A DNA stretch of 58,365 nt, taken from assembly GCA_003241965.1 (NCBI GenBank), contig QBMB01000015.1, positions 5,098 to 63,462 on the forward strand, read 5' to 3'. A program made the translations under genes and the position numbers. Below the pieces are notes generated by a model. That model ran no database searches and had not been told where the DNA came from. It saw only the letters and a list, made by a program, of their open reading frames with translations. This stretch comes from Burkholderiales bacterium (GTDB lineage Bacteria > Pseudomonadota > Gammaproteobacteria > Burkholderiales > Burkholderiaceae_C). Positions 42,386-50,766 of the stretch are shown in pieces (the stretch's first letter is position 1; the number at the start of each line of letters is the position of its first letter).

Positions 42386-42880
42386 TCAGGTCTGCACGAA
42401 GAGCATGGCAACAGCCCGCGCTTCGATCGAAAGGCCCTGCCCCACCGGGCCGATCTTCTCGGCGGTCTTGGCCTTCACATTGACCTGATCCACCGCCACA
42501 CCCAGCGCGTGGGCAATGCTTTGCACCATGGCGGACATGTGCGGCGCCAGCTTCGGCGCCTGTGCGATCACGGTGCTGTCGATGTTACCGATCTCGAAGC
42601 CCGCTTCGCGCACGCGGCGCGCGGCCTCTTTCAACAACACGCTGGAGTCGGCGCCCTTGAAACGCTCGTCGGTGTCCGGGAAATGGCGGCCGATGTCGCC
42701 GAGTGCTGCGGCACCGAGCAAGGCGTCGGTGATGGCGTGCAGGAGCACGTCGGCATCGGAATGACCCAGCAGGCCCTGGCTGTGCGGGATGTGCACGCCG
42801 CCGATGATGAGTGGCCGACCGGGCACAAGTGCGTGCACATCCCAGCCCTCGCCGATGCGAAACGTGGGGACGGTGTTCAT
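42386..42880 (-). CDS. ispF: 2-C-methyl-D-erythritol 2,4-cyclodiphosphate synthase
   Basis: A 164-residue trimeric zinc enzyme of the MEP isoprenoid pathway. GEGWDVHAL near the N-terminus supplies the metal-binding Asp and His. [23 protein letters not shown] is the IspF signature. [17 protein letters not shown] forms the flexible loop. The start overlaps the ispD stop by 4 bp, so the two consecutive pathway enzymes are coupled. It converges with envZ. Confidence 0.97.
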   Translation of the reverse strand: MNTVPTFRIGEGWDVHALVPGRPLIIGGVHIPHSQGLLGHSDADVLLHAITDALLGAAALGDIGRHFPDTDERFKGADSSVLLKEAARRVREAGFEIGNIDSTVIAQAPKLAPHMSAMVQSIAHALGVAVDQVNVKAKTAEKIGPVGQGLSIEARAVAMLFVQT

Positions 42881-43611
42881 GCGCGGCTCCTGAAGATGGC
42901 TTCGGCCAGTGCGAAGTCATCGGGGTAGGTGATCTTGAAATTGCGGGCACTGCCTTGCACAAGCAGCGGGCGGTGACCCGCCATCTCCATGGCGCTGGCC
43001 TCGTCGGTGACGCCGGCAAAGCCCTGCGCTGCGGTCGCCTTCAGCGCGGCATGCAGCGCGCCCAGTCGAAACATTTGCGGCGTTTGCGCGAGCCACTTGC
43101 CCTCGCGGTCCACGGTGGCATTCACGCGGCCATCGGCCTCGGCTTTGAGGGTGTCGGGCAAAGGAATCGCCAACAAACCGCCCACGTCGTCGTGCTGGCA
43201 AGCATTGATCAGCGCGTTGACCATGGACGCGGTGACCAGGCAACGCGCAGCGTCGTGCACCAGCACCCAGTCGCTGGGGTCGGTGCCTTGGTCGAGCAGG
43301 GCTTGCAGACCGTTGAACACACTCTCGGCGCGAGTGCCTCCGCCGCAGGGCAGCGCCGTCACGCCGGGATAACCGGTGGCCCAGAAGGCATCGCCCGGGG
43401 CCGTCACCACCACCAGCCGGTCCAGGCGTTCGACGCCGCGCAGGGCGTTCAGCGTGTGCAGCACCATGGGCAGACCCAGGATGGGCTGGTACTGCTTGGG
43501 CACTTCGGTGCCGGCGCGCGAGCCGGTGCCGGCGCAAGGCAGCAAGGCGTGGCAACGGATGCCGGCCTCTGGTGTGGTGTGGGGGGTCAATTCGTGGGCG
43601 GCATCGGGCAT
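42877..43611 (-). CDS. ispD: 2-C-methyl-D-erythritol 4-phosphate cytidylyltransferase
   Basis: A cytidylyltransferase of about 244 residues that makes CDP-ME in the MEP pathway. The CTP-binding loop reads [23 protein letters not shown], and [12 protein letters not shown] is the second signature. Possible starts are ATG at 43611 or 43623. On the minus strand TAGAAT at 43627-43622 looks like a -10 overlapping the longer start, so the shorter one with a very short leader is preferred. It is divergent from mfd. Confidence 0.93.
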   Translation of the reverse strand: MPDAAHELTPHTTPEAGIRCHALLPCAGTGSRAGTEVPKQYQPILGLPMVLHTLNALRGVERLDRLVVVTAPGDAFWATGYPGVTALPCGGGTRAESVFNGLQALLDQGTDPSDWVLVHDAARCLVTASMVNALINACQHDDVGGLLAIPLPDTLKAEADGRVNATVDREGKWLAQTPQMFRLGALHAALKATAAQGFAGVTDEASAMEMAGHRPLLVQGSARNFKITYPDDFALAEAIFRSRA

Positions 43612-43676
43612 GGGTGGCTGCATTCTAAAATCACGGCTCACACACCCCCTGCCTTCCCGGGCCGGGGGTGTTCGTC

Positions 43677-46600
43677 ATGGAATCACAGCCCGTCATGGAT
43701 CTCCCCAAACTCACCCCCGGCAAACGCTTCACCCTGCCCCACCCCGGAGGCTCGGCCGACGCGCTGTTGCTGGCCAAGCTCGCCGCGCGCGACAAGGCCG
43801 CAGGCCGGCTCACGGCCATCATCACCTCGGACGCCAACGACGCTCAGCGCCTGATCGACGAGATGGCGTTCTTCGCGCCCGAGTTGCGCTGCGCCCTGTT
43901 TCCCGACTGGGAAACCCTGCCCTACGACACCTTCTCGCCGCACCAGGACCTGATCAGCGAGCGCTTGGCTACGCTTTGGCGCATCTCGCAGCGGGACAAA
44001 GACACCGGTGCCGACGTGGTGCTGGTGCCCGCCACCACCGCGCTGTACCGCGTGGCGCCGCCGGCGTTTCTCGCTGGCTACACCTTCCAGTTCAAGGTCA
44101 AACAAAAGCTGGATGAAGCACGCCTGAAGAGCCAGCTCACGCTGGCGGGCTACCAGCACGTGACGCAGGTGGTGAGCCCGGGCGAGTACGCGGTGCGCGG
44201 TGGGTTGATCGACCTCTTCCCCATGGGCAGCCTCGTGCCCTACCGCGTGGACCTGTTCGACGACGAGATCGACAGCATCCGCACCTTCGACCCCGACAGC
44301 CAGCGCAGCCTGTACCCGGTGCCTGAGGTGCGCTTGCTGCCCGGGCGCGAGTTCCCCATGGACGACGCGGCACGCGCGAAGTTTCGCAGCCGCTGGCGCG
44401 AACTGCTCGATGGCGATCCGACCAAGAGCCGTATTTACAAGGACATGGGCAACGGCGTGGCCACGGCCGGCATCGAGTACTACCTGCCGCTGTTCTTTGA
44501 CGACACGGCCACGGTGTTCGATTACCTCGGCGCAGACGCCACGGTGGTGCTGCACGGCGATCTGGAGCCCGCCTTCCAGCGCTTCTGGCAAGACACCAAA
44601 GACCGCTACCGCCTGGTGCACGGCGACCCCGAACGCCCGGTGTTGCCGCCCGATTCGCTGTTCTTGAGCGTGGAGCAGTTTTATGCGCGGGCCAACGAGC
44701 ACGCGCAGCTCTCGGTGCGCCCGGTGCAGACCGAGCAGGAGCACAGCGCCTTTGCGCAGAAGCTGGGAGACCTGTCGGTGGTGCGCGGCGCCGAAGACCC
44801 GCTCTCGCGCCTGCAAGGCCACATCCGCAACACCGCGCAGCGCGTGCTGCTGCTGGCCGAGAGCGATGGGCGTCGCGAGAGCCTGCTCGACTTTTTGCGC
44901 GCCAGCGGCGTCAGCCCGCCCGCCTTCAATTCGCTGCTGGAATTCCAGACCAGCAGCGAGAAGCTCGGCATCGCCACCGCCGCGCTGTCCACCGGTTTTT
45001 CGTGGCTCGAAGACGGCATCGACTTCGTCACCGAGACCGAGCTTTTCTCGGCCAGCCCGACCACGCGCCGGCGCAAGAAGCAGGAACAGGTCAGCGATGT
45101 CGATGCACTGATCAAGGACCTCTCCGAGCTCAACCTGGGCGACCCGGTGGTGCACATCGCCCACGGCATCGGGCGCTACCGCGGCCTGATCAACCTGGAC
45201 ATGGGCGAGAAGAACGCCGACGGCACGCCCGCGCTGATGGAATTCCTGCACCTGGAATACGCCGACAAGGCCGTGCTCTACGTGCCGGTGAGCCAGCTGC
45301 AGTTGATCGGCCGCTACACCGGCGTGGGCGCGGACGAGGCGCCGCTGCACCGCCTGGGCAGTGGCCAGTGGGAGAAGGCCAAGCGCAAGGCGGCCGAGCA
45401 GGTGCGCGACGCCGCGGCCGAGCTGCTGAACATCTACGCCCGACGCGCGGCGCGCCAGGGCCACGCCTTCCGCTACTCGGCGCAGGACTACGAGGTGTTC
45501 GCCAACGACTTCGGCTTCGAAGAAACCGCCGACCAGCGCGCGGCCATTCACGCCGTGATTCAAGACATGATCAGTCCGCGCCCGATGGACCGGTTGATCT
45601 GCGGCGACGTGGGCTTCGGAAAAACCGAGGTGGCCCTGCGCGCCGCCTTCGTGGCCGTGACCGGCGGGCGCCAGGTGGCCCTGCTGGCCCCCACCACGCT
45701 GCTGGCCGAGCAGCACTACCAGACGCTGGTGGACCGCTTCGCCAAATGGCCAGTGAAGATCGCCGAGATGAGCCGCTTTCGCTCCGCGAAGGAAATCACC
45801 GCGGCTGCCAAAGGCCTGGCCGACGGTTCGGTGGACATCGTGGTCGGCACGCACAAACTGCTGAGCGAGAGCGTGAAGTTCAAGGATCTCGGCCTGCTCG
45901 TCATCGACGAGGAACACCGCTTCGGTGTGCGCCACAAGGAGCAGATGAAGGCCATGCGCGCCGAGGTCGATGTGCTCACGCTCACCGCCACCCCGATCCC
46001 GCGCACGCTGGGCATGGCGCTCGAAGGCCTGCGCGACCTGAGCGTGATCGCCACCGCGCCGCAGCGCCGCCTGGCCATCAAGACCTTCGTGCGCAACGAA
46101 GGCAACGGTGTGATCCGCGAAGCGGTGCTGCGCGAACTCAAGCGCGGCGGGCAGGTGTACTTCCTGCACAACGAGGTGGACACCATCGAGAACCGCCGGC
46201 AGAAGCTCGAAGAGCTGTTGCCCGAGGCTCGCATTGCCATTGCCCACGGCCAGATGCCCGAGCGCGAGCTGGAGCGTGTGATGCGCGACTTCGTGGCGCA
46301 GCGCTTCAATGTGCTGCTGTGCTCCACCATCATCGAGACCGGCATCGACGTGCCCACCGCCAACACCATCGTGATGGCGCGCGCCGACAAGTTCGGCTTG
46401 GCGCAGCTGCACCAGCTGCGCGGGCGTGTGGGCCGCAGCCACCACCAGGCCTACGCCTACCTCATGGTCCCCGACATCGAGGGCCTGACCAAACAGGCTG
46501 CGCAGCGGCTGGACGCGATCCAGCAGATGGAAGAACTCGGCAGCGGTTTTTACCTGGCCATGCACGACCTGGAGATTCGCGGAGCGGGCGAAGTGCTGGG

Positions 46601-47177
46601 CGAGAACCAGAGCGGCAACATGCTCGAAGTCGGCTTCCAGCTCTACAACGAGATGCTCAGCGAAGCCGTGCGCTCGCTCAAAGCCGGGCGTGAACCCGAC
46701 CTGCTCTCGCCGCTCTCGGTCACGACCGACATCAACCTGCACGCCCCCGCCCTGCTGCCCAGCGACTATTGCGGCGACGTGCACTTGCGCCTGTCGTTCT
46801 ACAAAAAACTCGCCACCGCGCAGACCACCGACCAGGTGGACGCGCTGCTCGAAGAAATCGTGGACCGCTTCGGCAAACTACCGCCGCAGGCGCAAACGCT
46901 GGTGGACGTGCACCGCCTGCGGGTGCTCAGCGCGCCCTACGGTGTGGTGAAGGTCGATGCCGCGCCGGGCGTGGTGCAGATCACCTTCCGGCCCAACCCG
47001 CCGTTCGACTCCATGCGCATCATCGAACTCATCCAGAAGAACCGCCACATCAAGCTCGCCGGCAACGAGAAATTGCGCATCGAGCGCGCTTTGCCCGAGG
47101 TGAAAGACCGGGTGCAGCTGGTGCGCGACGTGCTGCGATCGCTCGGCCAACCGACAAAACAACCCGCCACGGCCTGA
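43677..47177 (+). CDS. mfd: Transcription-repair coupling factor Mfd
   Basis: A DNA translocase of about 1166 residues that removes RNA polymerase stalled at DNA damage and recruits UvrA. N-terminal UvrB-like domains (to about residue 450) are followed by the polymerase-interaction domain (LNLGDPVVHIAHGIGRYRGL), then helicase motifs GDVGFGKTEVALRAAF (Walker A), VIDEEHRFGVRHKEQ (DEEH), LTATPIPRTL and QLRGRVGRSHHQAYAYL. The TRCF C-terminal domain follows. ATG at 43677 has GGGGGTG at good spacing; ATG at 43695 is an alternative. Confidence 0.98.
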   Translation: MESQPVMDLPKLTPGKRFTLPHPGGSADALLLAKLAARDKAAGRLTAIITSDANDAQRLIDEMAFFAPELRCALFPDWETLPYDTFSPHQDLISERLATLWRISQRDKDTGADVVLVPATTALYRVAPPAFLAGYTFQFKVKQKLDEARLKSQLTLAGYQHVTQVVSPGEYAVRGGLIDLFPMGSLVPYRVDLFDDEIDSIRTFDPDSQRSLYPVPEVRLLPGREFPMDDAARAKFRSRWRELLDGDPTKSRIYKDMGNGVATAGIEYYLPLFFDDTATVFDYLGADATVVLHGDLEPAFQRFWQDTKDRYRLVHGDPERPVLPPDSLFLSVEQFYARANEHAQLSVRPVQTEQEHSAFAQKLGDLSVVRGAEDPLSRLQGHIRNTAQRVLLLAESDGRRESLLDFLRASGVSPPAFNSLLEFQTSSEKLGIATAALSTGFSWLEDGIDFVTETELFSASPTTRRRKKQEQVSDVDALIKDLSELNLGDPVVHIAHGIGRYRGLINLDMGEKNADGTPALMEFLHLEYADKAVLYVPVSQLQLIGRYTGVGADEAPLHRLGSGQWEKAKRKAAEQVRDAAAELLNIYARRAARQGHAFRYSAQDYEVFANDFGFEETADQRAAIHAVIQDMISPRPMDRLICGDVGFGKTEVALRAAFVAVTGGRQVALLAPTTLLAEQHYQTLVDRFAKWPVKIAEMSRFRSAKEITAAAKGLADGSVDIVVGTHKLLSESVKFKDLGLLVIDEEHRFGVRHKEQMKAMRAEVDVLTLTATPIPRTLGMALEGLRDLSVIATAPQRRLAIKTFVRNEGNGVIREAVLRELKRGGQVYFLHNEVDTIENRRQKLEELLPEARIAIAHGQMPERELERVMRDFVAQRFNVLLCSTIIETGIDVPTANTIVMARADKFGLAQLHQLRGRVGRSHHQAYAYLMVPDIEGLTKQAAQRLDAIQQMEELGSGFYLAMHDLEIRGAGEVLGENQSGNMLEVGFQLYNEMLSEAVRSLKAGREPDLLSPLSVTTDINLHAPALLPSDYCGDVHLRLSFYKKLATAQTTDQVDALLEEIVDRFGKLPPQAQTLVDVHRLRVLSAPYGVVKVDAAPGVVQITFRPNPPFDSMRIIELIQKNRHIKLAGNEKLRIERALPEVKDRVQLVRDVLRSLGQPTKQPATA

Positions 47178-47192
47178 ATCCACCCACCTTTC

Positions 47193-47220
47193 CCGTTCGG
47201 GCCGAGCCTGTCGAAGCCCC
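47193..47220. repeat. Half of a dispersed REP-like repeat
   Basis: The sequence CCGTTCGGGCCGAGCCTGTCGAAGCCCC matches the widespread proteobacterial intergenic element of the CCGTTCGGGCTGAGCCTGTCGAAG type. It ends 8 bp before the serB ATG and takes up the place where a ribosome site would be. Confidence 0.5.
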
Positions 47221-47228
47221 CGCCAACC

Positions 47229-47954
47229 ATGACCACCGCCACCGAATTCGCCCCCGGCCTCACCGTCCAAGGTTTCACGCCCCCACTCAAGCTCAGCGAC
47301 TTCAAGCTGATCGCCTTCGACATGGACTCCACGCTCATCAGCATCGAGTGCGTGGATGAGATTGCCGACGCGGTGGGCAAGAAGGCCGAGGTGGCCGCCA
47401 TCACAGAGGCTGCCATGCGCGGCGAGATCGCCGACTACAAGGACAGCCTGCGCCAGCGCGTGGCGCTCTTGCGCGGCGTGACGGTGGCCGACATGGAGCA
47501 GGTTTACACCGAGCGCCTGCGCATCAACCCCGGCGCAGCCGAACTCATCACCGCCTGCAAGGCTGCGGGCCTGAAGGTGCTGCTGGTCTCGGGCGGCTTC
47601 ACCTTCTTCAGCGAACGTGTTCGCGAACGCCTGGGCATCGACTTCACCCGCGCCAACGTCCTCGAAGTGGAGAGCGGCCCCAACTGCGGCCAGCTCACCG
47701 GCCGCATGGTCGACCAGCCCTGGGGCGATATCTGCGACGGCGCCGAGAAGCGCCGCACCCTGCTCGAAGTGGCATCGCTGCTGGGTATCGAGCCTTCGCA
47801 ATGCATTGCCATGGGCGACGGCGCCAACGACCTGCCCATGATGGGCGTGGCGGGTCTTTCGGTGGCCTACCACGCCAAGCCCGCGGTGCGCGCGCAGGCC
47901 ATGGTGGCCATCAACGAAGGCGGTCTCGACCGCCTGCTCAGCGTCCTGCGCTGA
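47229..47954 (+). CDS. serB: Phosphoserine phosphatase
   Basis: A 241-residue HAD-family enzyme that removes phosphate from O-phosphoserine, the last step of serine synthesis. The HAD motif I FDMDSTLISIECVDEIAD has nucleophile Asp31 and Asp33. Motif II is VLLVSGGFTFF, and motif III/IV IAMGDGANDLPMM. No Shine-Dalgarno sequence is visible because a dispersed repeat abuts the start. It lies 51 bp after mfd. Confidence 0.97.
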   Translation: MTTATEFAPGLTVQGFTPPLKLSDFKLIAFDMDSTLISIECVDEIADAVGKKAEVAAITEAAMRGEIADYKDSLRQRVALLRGVTVADMEQVYTERLRINPGAAELITACKAAGLKVLLVSGGFTFFSERVRERLGIDFTRANVLEVESGPNCGQLTGRMVDQPWGDICDGAEKRRTLLEVASLLGIEPSQCIAMGDGANDLPMMGVAGLSVAYHAKPAVRAQAMVAINEGGLDRLLSVLR

Positions 47955-47975
47955 ACCGGGCCCACACCGCTCGCT

Positions 47976-48338
47976 TCAACGGCCCGGGCGCTGGCGGTCG
48001 TGGCGCTGGCGGGCGATTGAGCGGCTGGCGTGGTCCTGCGCATGCTCAACTCGGGCCGCCTCGCGGTATGTCACCTGGCCATCGGCCTCGGTGCGGCGCT
48101 CCAGCCGGCCAATCTTGCGCTGCTGTTGCTCCAGGCGTGCCTGTTCACGCACCGTCAGCTGCCCTGAGGCCACGCCCTGGGTGATGCGGTCCGACTGGCG
48201 GTCCTGGCGGTTGTCCACGCGCTGCTCCTGCCGATCGGCCAGGCCATTTGGCAACGGTGTGGCAGCGTGGCTGGACAAGGCCATGAGGCTGCAGGCGATG
48301 GCAGCGACAACAGACAGGGACTTTTTAAAGGTGGACAT
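47976..48338 (-). CDS. Secreted Arg/Gln-rich helical protein, unknown function
   Basis: A 120-residue protein with a signal peptide (SVVAAIACSLMALSSHA, cleaved before ATPLP). The mature part has two imperfect repeats of the form (S)GQLTxREQARLEQQQ and DGQVTYREAARVEHAQD, which look like paired helices, with a basic C-terminus (SIARQRHDRQRPGR). I have seen this pattern in small proteobacterial envelope proteins but know of no defined function. The start is ATG at 48338. It faces the DUF3106 gene across a 200-bp gap with mirrored promoter-like motifs. Confidence 0.75.
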   Translation of the reverse strand: MSTFKKSLSVVAAIACSLMALSSHAATPLPNGLADRQEQRVDNRQDRQSDRITQGVASGQLTVREQARLEQQQRKIGRLERRTEADGQVTYREAARVEHAQDHASRSIARQRHDRQRPGR

Positions 48339-48390
48339 GGCGGATTCCTTGTTGATGAAGGCGCATGCACCAACGCGGTCCATGCCTCCC

Positions 48391-48420
48391 TTGAACCGGC
48401 TGCCACCCGCTGGACTTACG
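48391..48420 (+). promoter_or_regulatory. ECF-type promoter motif, rightward
   Basis: TTGAACC (48391-48397), a 17-bp spacer and CTTACG (48415-48420) point toward DUF3106 and the sigma factor. The same pair of boxes occurs inverted at 48497-48469. Confidence 0.45.
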
Positions 48421-48468
48421 CCATGGGAGGTGGTGACCCCACACAATGCCGGGGCATCCGGCCGGGTC

Positions 48469-48497
48469 CGTAAGAAAGGCGCTCCAGCCGGGTTCAA
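48469..48497 (-). promoter_or_regulatory. ECF-type promoter motif, leftward
   Basis: On the minus strand TTGAACC (48497-48491), a 16-bp spacer and CTTACG (48474-48469) point toward the secreted 120-residue gene. It faces the rightward copy, so the two transcripts would overlap by about 35 nt at their 5' ends. Confidence 0.45.
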
Positions 48498-48538
48498 GCT
48501 TGACAACCCGTTGCGCCAATCCCACTCCAACGATCCAC

Positions 48539-48991
48539 ATGACCTCGACGATCCGCCGCACCCTGGTCCGCTGGGCCTTCGCCTCCTTGCTGCCCTGCGC
48601 CGTGCTGCAGGCCCATGCCGGCATTGCCGTGCCGGATGCGGGCGAGTGGGCGCGCATGTCGCCCCAGCAGCAGGCCCAGCGGCGCGAGGACATCCAGCGC
48701 CAGTTGCAGCAAGCCAGTCCGCAAGAACGGCAACGCTTTCGGGAAAGCCTGCGCGAGCGCCTGGAGTCGCTCACACCCGAGCAGCGGCAGGGGTTGATCG
48801 ACAGCACCCGCGAACGCTGGCAGGCCATGACCCCCGAGCAGCGGCGCGAGATCACCGACGAGCGCCGCCGCCGCGTGGGGGAGATGTCTGTGCGGGAACG
48901 CCGGGAGCTGCTGCGCGAGCGGCGTGCCTTGCTGGAGAAGATGACGCCCCAGGAGCGCCGCGCGCTGCGCGAAAAACTGCAGGCCGAGTGA
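48539..48991 (+). CDS. DUF3106-type secreted protein with LTPEQR repeats
   Basis: A 150-residue secreted protein. A signal peptide (FASLLPCAVLQAHA) is followed by five or six imperfect units of about 20 residues centred on (S/M/L)(S/T)PEQR, for example ESLTPEQRQGLIDSTRERW and AMTPEQRREI. The mature protein is almost all helix, Arg/Glu/Gln-rich. The repeats match DUF3106 and recall the LTxxQ motifs of CpxP/Spy chaperones. Its stop is 7 bp from the sigma-factor start, so they form one operon. A sensing role for the sigma factor is plausible but inferred. Confidence 0.82.
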   Translation: MTSTIRRTLVRWAFASLLPCAVLQAHAGIAVPDAGEWARMSPQQQAQRREDIQRQLQQASPQERQRFRESLRERLESLTPEQRQGLIDSTRERWQAMTPEQRREITDERRRRVGEMSVRERRELLRERRALLEKMTPQERRALREKLQAE

Positions 48992-48997
48992 GTGGCC

Positions 48998-49627
48998 ATG
49001 CCGGAACCACGACCAAGCACCACCTGGGCCGGCACACTGGCCGGGGCGGCCAGGTGGGTCGGCCGCACCATGGCCCCCGCCCATGAGACACAGGACGACT
49101 GGACCTTGTGGCGAGCGGCCTGCGCCGGAGACGCAAGCAGTGCCACCCGCCTGGTGCGCGGTCTGACGCCCCAGGCGCACGGCCTGGCCATGCAGCTGGT
49201 GGGCCGCCACGAAGACGCTGAAGACCTGGTGCAGGAATCGTTCCTGCGGCTGTGGGGCAGCAACCCCAGCGACACCCGTGGCGCCAGCCTGGCCACGTTC
49301 TTCAACACCATCGTCATCAACCGCTGCAAGAGCTGGCTCGTCAAACGCCATGAGCTCAGCACCGAACACGAACAGCTGATCGAATTGGCCGACGCTTCGC
49401 AAGCGGCACACGGCGTGCAAGAGAGCACCGCCGCTTCGCTTCCACCACACCAGCTGCAGGCAGCCATGGCCCGCCTGCCACCGCGCCAGCGCATGGCCCT
49501 GGCCATGTGGGCCTACGCCGATGCCGACGTGGCCGAGATCGCCCGCTCGCTGCAGATCGACAGCAATGCGGCGCACCAACTGCTGCACCGCGCCAAAGCC
49601 GCACTGCGGCACCTGATTCAGGAGTGA
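48998..49627 (+). CDS. ECF-type RNA polymerase sigma factor
   Basis: A sigma-70 family protein of about 209 residues with only regions 2 and 4. Region 2 contains the core-binding helix GRHEDAEDLVQESFLRLWG and TFFNTIVINRCKSW. Region 4 contains LPPRQRMALAMWAYADADVAEIARSLQIDSNAAHQLL, a helix-turn-helix for the -35. The first 30 residues are an unconserved extension; ATG at 48998 or GTG at 48992 may start it, or MAPAHE at about residue 25. It is followed 5 bp later by a membrane protein that may restrain it. The target promoter may be TTGAACC-N16/17-CTTACG upstream. Confidence 0.9.
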   Translation: MPEPRPSTTWAGTLAGAARWVGRTMAPAHETQDDWTLWRAACAGDASSATRLVRGLTPQAHGLAMQLVGRHEDAEDLVQESFLRLWGSNPSDTRGASLATFFNTIVINRCKSWLVKRHELSTEHEQLIELADASQAAHGVQESTAASLPPHQLQAAMARLPPRQRMALAMWAYADADVAEIARSLQIDSNAAHQLLHRAKAALRHLIQE

Positions 49628-49632
49628 CCACC

Positions 49633-49962
49633 ATGAACACACCCGACGAGATTCCCGACACCAGCAGCGACAAGGCACTGCGCGCAGCGATGCAGGAAGC
49701 TCTGGCCCGATCGACAACACAGGGGCTTGATGGTCTGCAGGCGCGAACGCTGGAGCAATGGCGCCTGCACACACCCGACAAACCCGCGGTTGCGCTCGGT
49801 GTCACCGCAGGCTGGCGCGCCCATCCGATGGCCTGGAGCCTGACCGGGCTGGCGCTGGTGGCGGCTGTGCTGCTGCTGCCCATGGCCAACGCGCCAGACC
49901 CCGCTCTGGACGAACTGCTACAGCCGGACGTGCTCTCGCTGATCAGCCTGGGCGAGCTCTGA
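49633..49962 (+). CDS. Small membrane protein after the sigma factor, possible anti-sigma
   Basis: A 109-residue protein with one membrane segment near residues 67-85 (AWSLTGLALVAAVLLLPMA). The N-terminal cytoplasmic part is helical and charged (LRAAMQEALARSTTQGLDGLQARTLEQW). About 20 acidic residues follow the membrane span. The topology fits a simple anti-sigma factor, and the gene directly follows the sigma gene, but no zinc-binding anti-sigma motif (HxxxCxxC) is present. I do not recognise the family. Confidence 0.7.
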   Translation: MNTPDEIPDTSSDKALRAAMQEALARSTTQGLDGLQARTLEQWRLHTPDKPAVALGVTAGWRAHPMAWSLTGLALVAAVLLLPMANAPDPALDELLQPDVLSLISLGEL

Positions 49963-50037
49963 AACGGCACCGCATGGGAAGGTGCGACAGCGCACAGACG
50001 ACCCACAAATCTCCTTTTAGAGTCTCGGTATTGGCCT

Positions 50038-50053
50038 CGGGGAACGTTCCCCG
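50038..50053. promoter_or_regulatory. 16-bp perfect palindrome before the small-envelope-gene run
   Basis: CGGGGAACGTTCCCCG is fully self-complementary and lies 63 bp upstream of the BON lipoprotein start. It contains GGAAC on both strands, the usual -35 core of ECF promoters. It may be an operator or a promoter element. Confidence 0.5.
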
Positions 50054-50116
50054 GACCATGCGGTGACCTTACAAAAACGTTGGGCCACGCGATCCAACCA
50101 ATCCAAGGAACACTCC

Positions 50117-50434
50117 ATGAAAACACGTCAATTTTTCCCCATCGTGATGCTCGCCGTGGCCGCTTCGGTCATGACCCTGGCTGGCTGCAGCTCCACCGCC
50201 AAGCAGGAAAGCACCGGCCAGTACCTGGACGACACCGCCATCACCGGCAAGGTGAAGGCCGCGATCTTCAACGACGCTGCGCTGAAGTCCGCCGAGATCA
50301 ACGTCGAAACCTTCAAAGGCGCTGTTCAGCTCAGCGGTTTCGTGAATTCACAAGCCGACATCCAGCGTGCCGTGGCCGTGACCCAAGGCGTGTCGGGCGT
50401 GAAGTCGGTCAAGAACGACATGCGTCTGAAGTAA
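50117..50434 (+). CDS. BON-domain lipoprotein
   Basis: A 105-residue lipoprotein. A type II signal peptide ends in the lipobox LAGC (Cys about residue 24, VMTLAGCSS). A single BON domain follows (LDDTAITGKVKAAIFNDAALKSAEINVETFKGAVQLSGFV, ending VKSVKNDMRLK). BON domains bind phospholipid and are common in osmotic-shock proteins such as OsmY. The start is ATG at 50117. It opens a run of six small envelope genes. Confidence 0.92.
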   Translation: MKTRQFFPIVMLAVAASVMTLAGCSSTAKQESTGQYLDDTAITGKVKAAIFNDAALKSAEINVETFKGAVQLSGFVNSQADIQRAVAVTQGVSGVKSVKNDMRLK

Positions 50435-50483
50435 GCCGCACGCGCTTTCGCCTCCTTCAACTGTCAACACCCAGGAGATCACC

Positions 50484-50708
50484 ATGAAATCCATTGCAAC
50501 GCGCTCGATGACGATCGCAGCCTCCATCGCCCTGCTGGCTGGCCTCACCGCCTGCAGCGGCATGTCTCGCCAGGACCAGAACACCGCCATCGGCGCAGGT
50601 GCTGGTGCGGTGGGCGGCGCTGTGCTGACGGGTGGCAGCACCCTCGGCACGCTCGGTGGCGCGGCCATCGGTGGTGTCATCGGCAATCAGGTCGACACCA
50701 AGAAGTGA
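50484..50708 (+). CDS. Glycine-zipper lipoprotein (OsmB-like)
   Basis: A 74-residue lipoprotein. The signal sequence ends in the lipobox LTAC (GLTACSGMS). The mature part is a glycine zipper (AIGAGAGAVGGAVLTGGSTLGTLGGAAIGGVIGNQ) that packs as a helical hairpin in the membrane. Size and pattern match OsmB-type osmotically induced lipoproteins. AGGAG precedes the ATG by seven bases. Confidence 0.88.
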   Translation: MKSIATRSMTIAASIALLAGLTACSGMSRQDQNTAIGAGAGAVGGAVLTGGSTLGTLGGAAIGGVIGNQVDTKK

Positions 50709-50713
50709 TCCGC

Positions 50714-50731
50714 AGCCGGCGAAAGCCGGCT
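50714..50731 (+). terminator. GAAA-tetraloop hairpin after the glycine-zipper gene
   Basis: AGCCGGC-GAAA-GCCGGCT forms a 7-bp stem followed by a weak T-rich tract (TCGGGTCTTCTGTT). It could be a weak terminator or an mRNA stabiliser between lipoprotein and DUF883 genes. Confidence 0.4.
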
Positions 50732-50766
50732 TCGGGTCTTCTGTTCCACCTTCATGAAAGAAGCCC

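Noticed and set aside
43683-46784. Open frame of over 1000 codons opposite mfd
   Set aside because: Antisense shadow of mfd with a His/Gln/Ala-rich translation; mfd itself is complete with all motifs.
47956-47987. CCGGGCC/GGCCCGG hairpin between serB and the secreted 120-residue gene
   Set aside because: Only 7 bp with an 18-base loop and no T-run on either strand; too weak to call a terminator.
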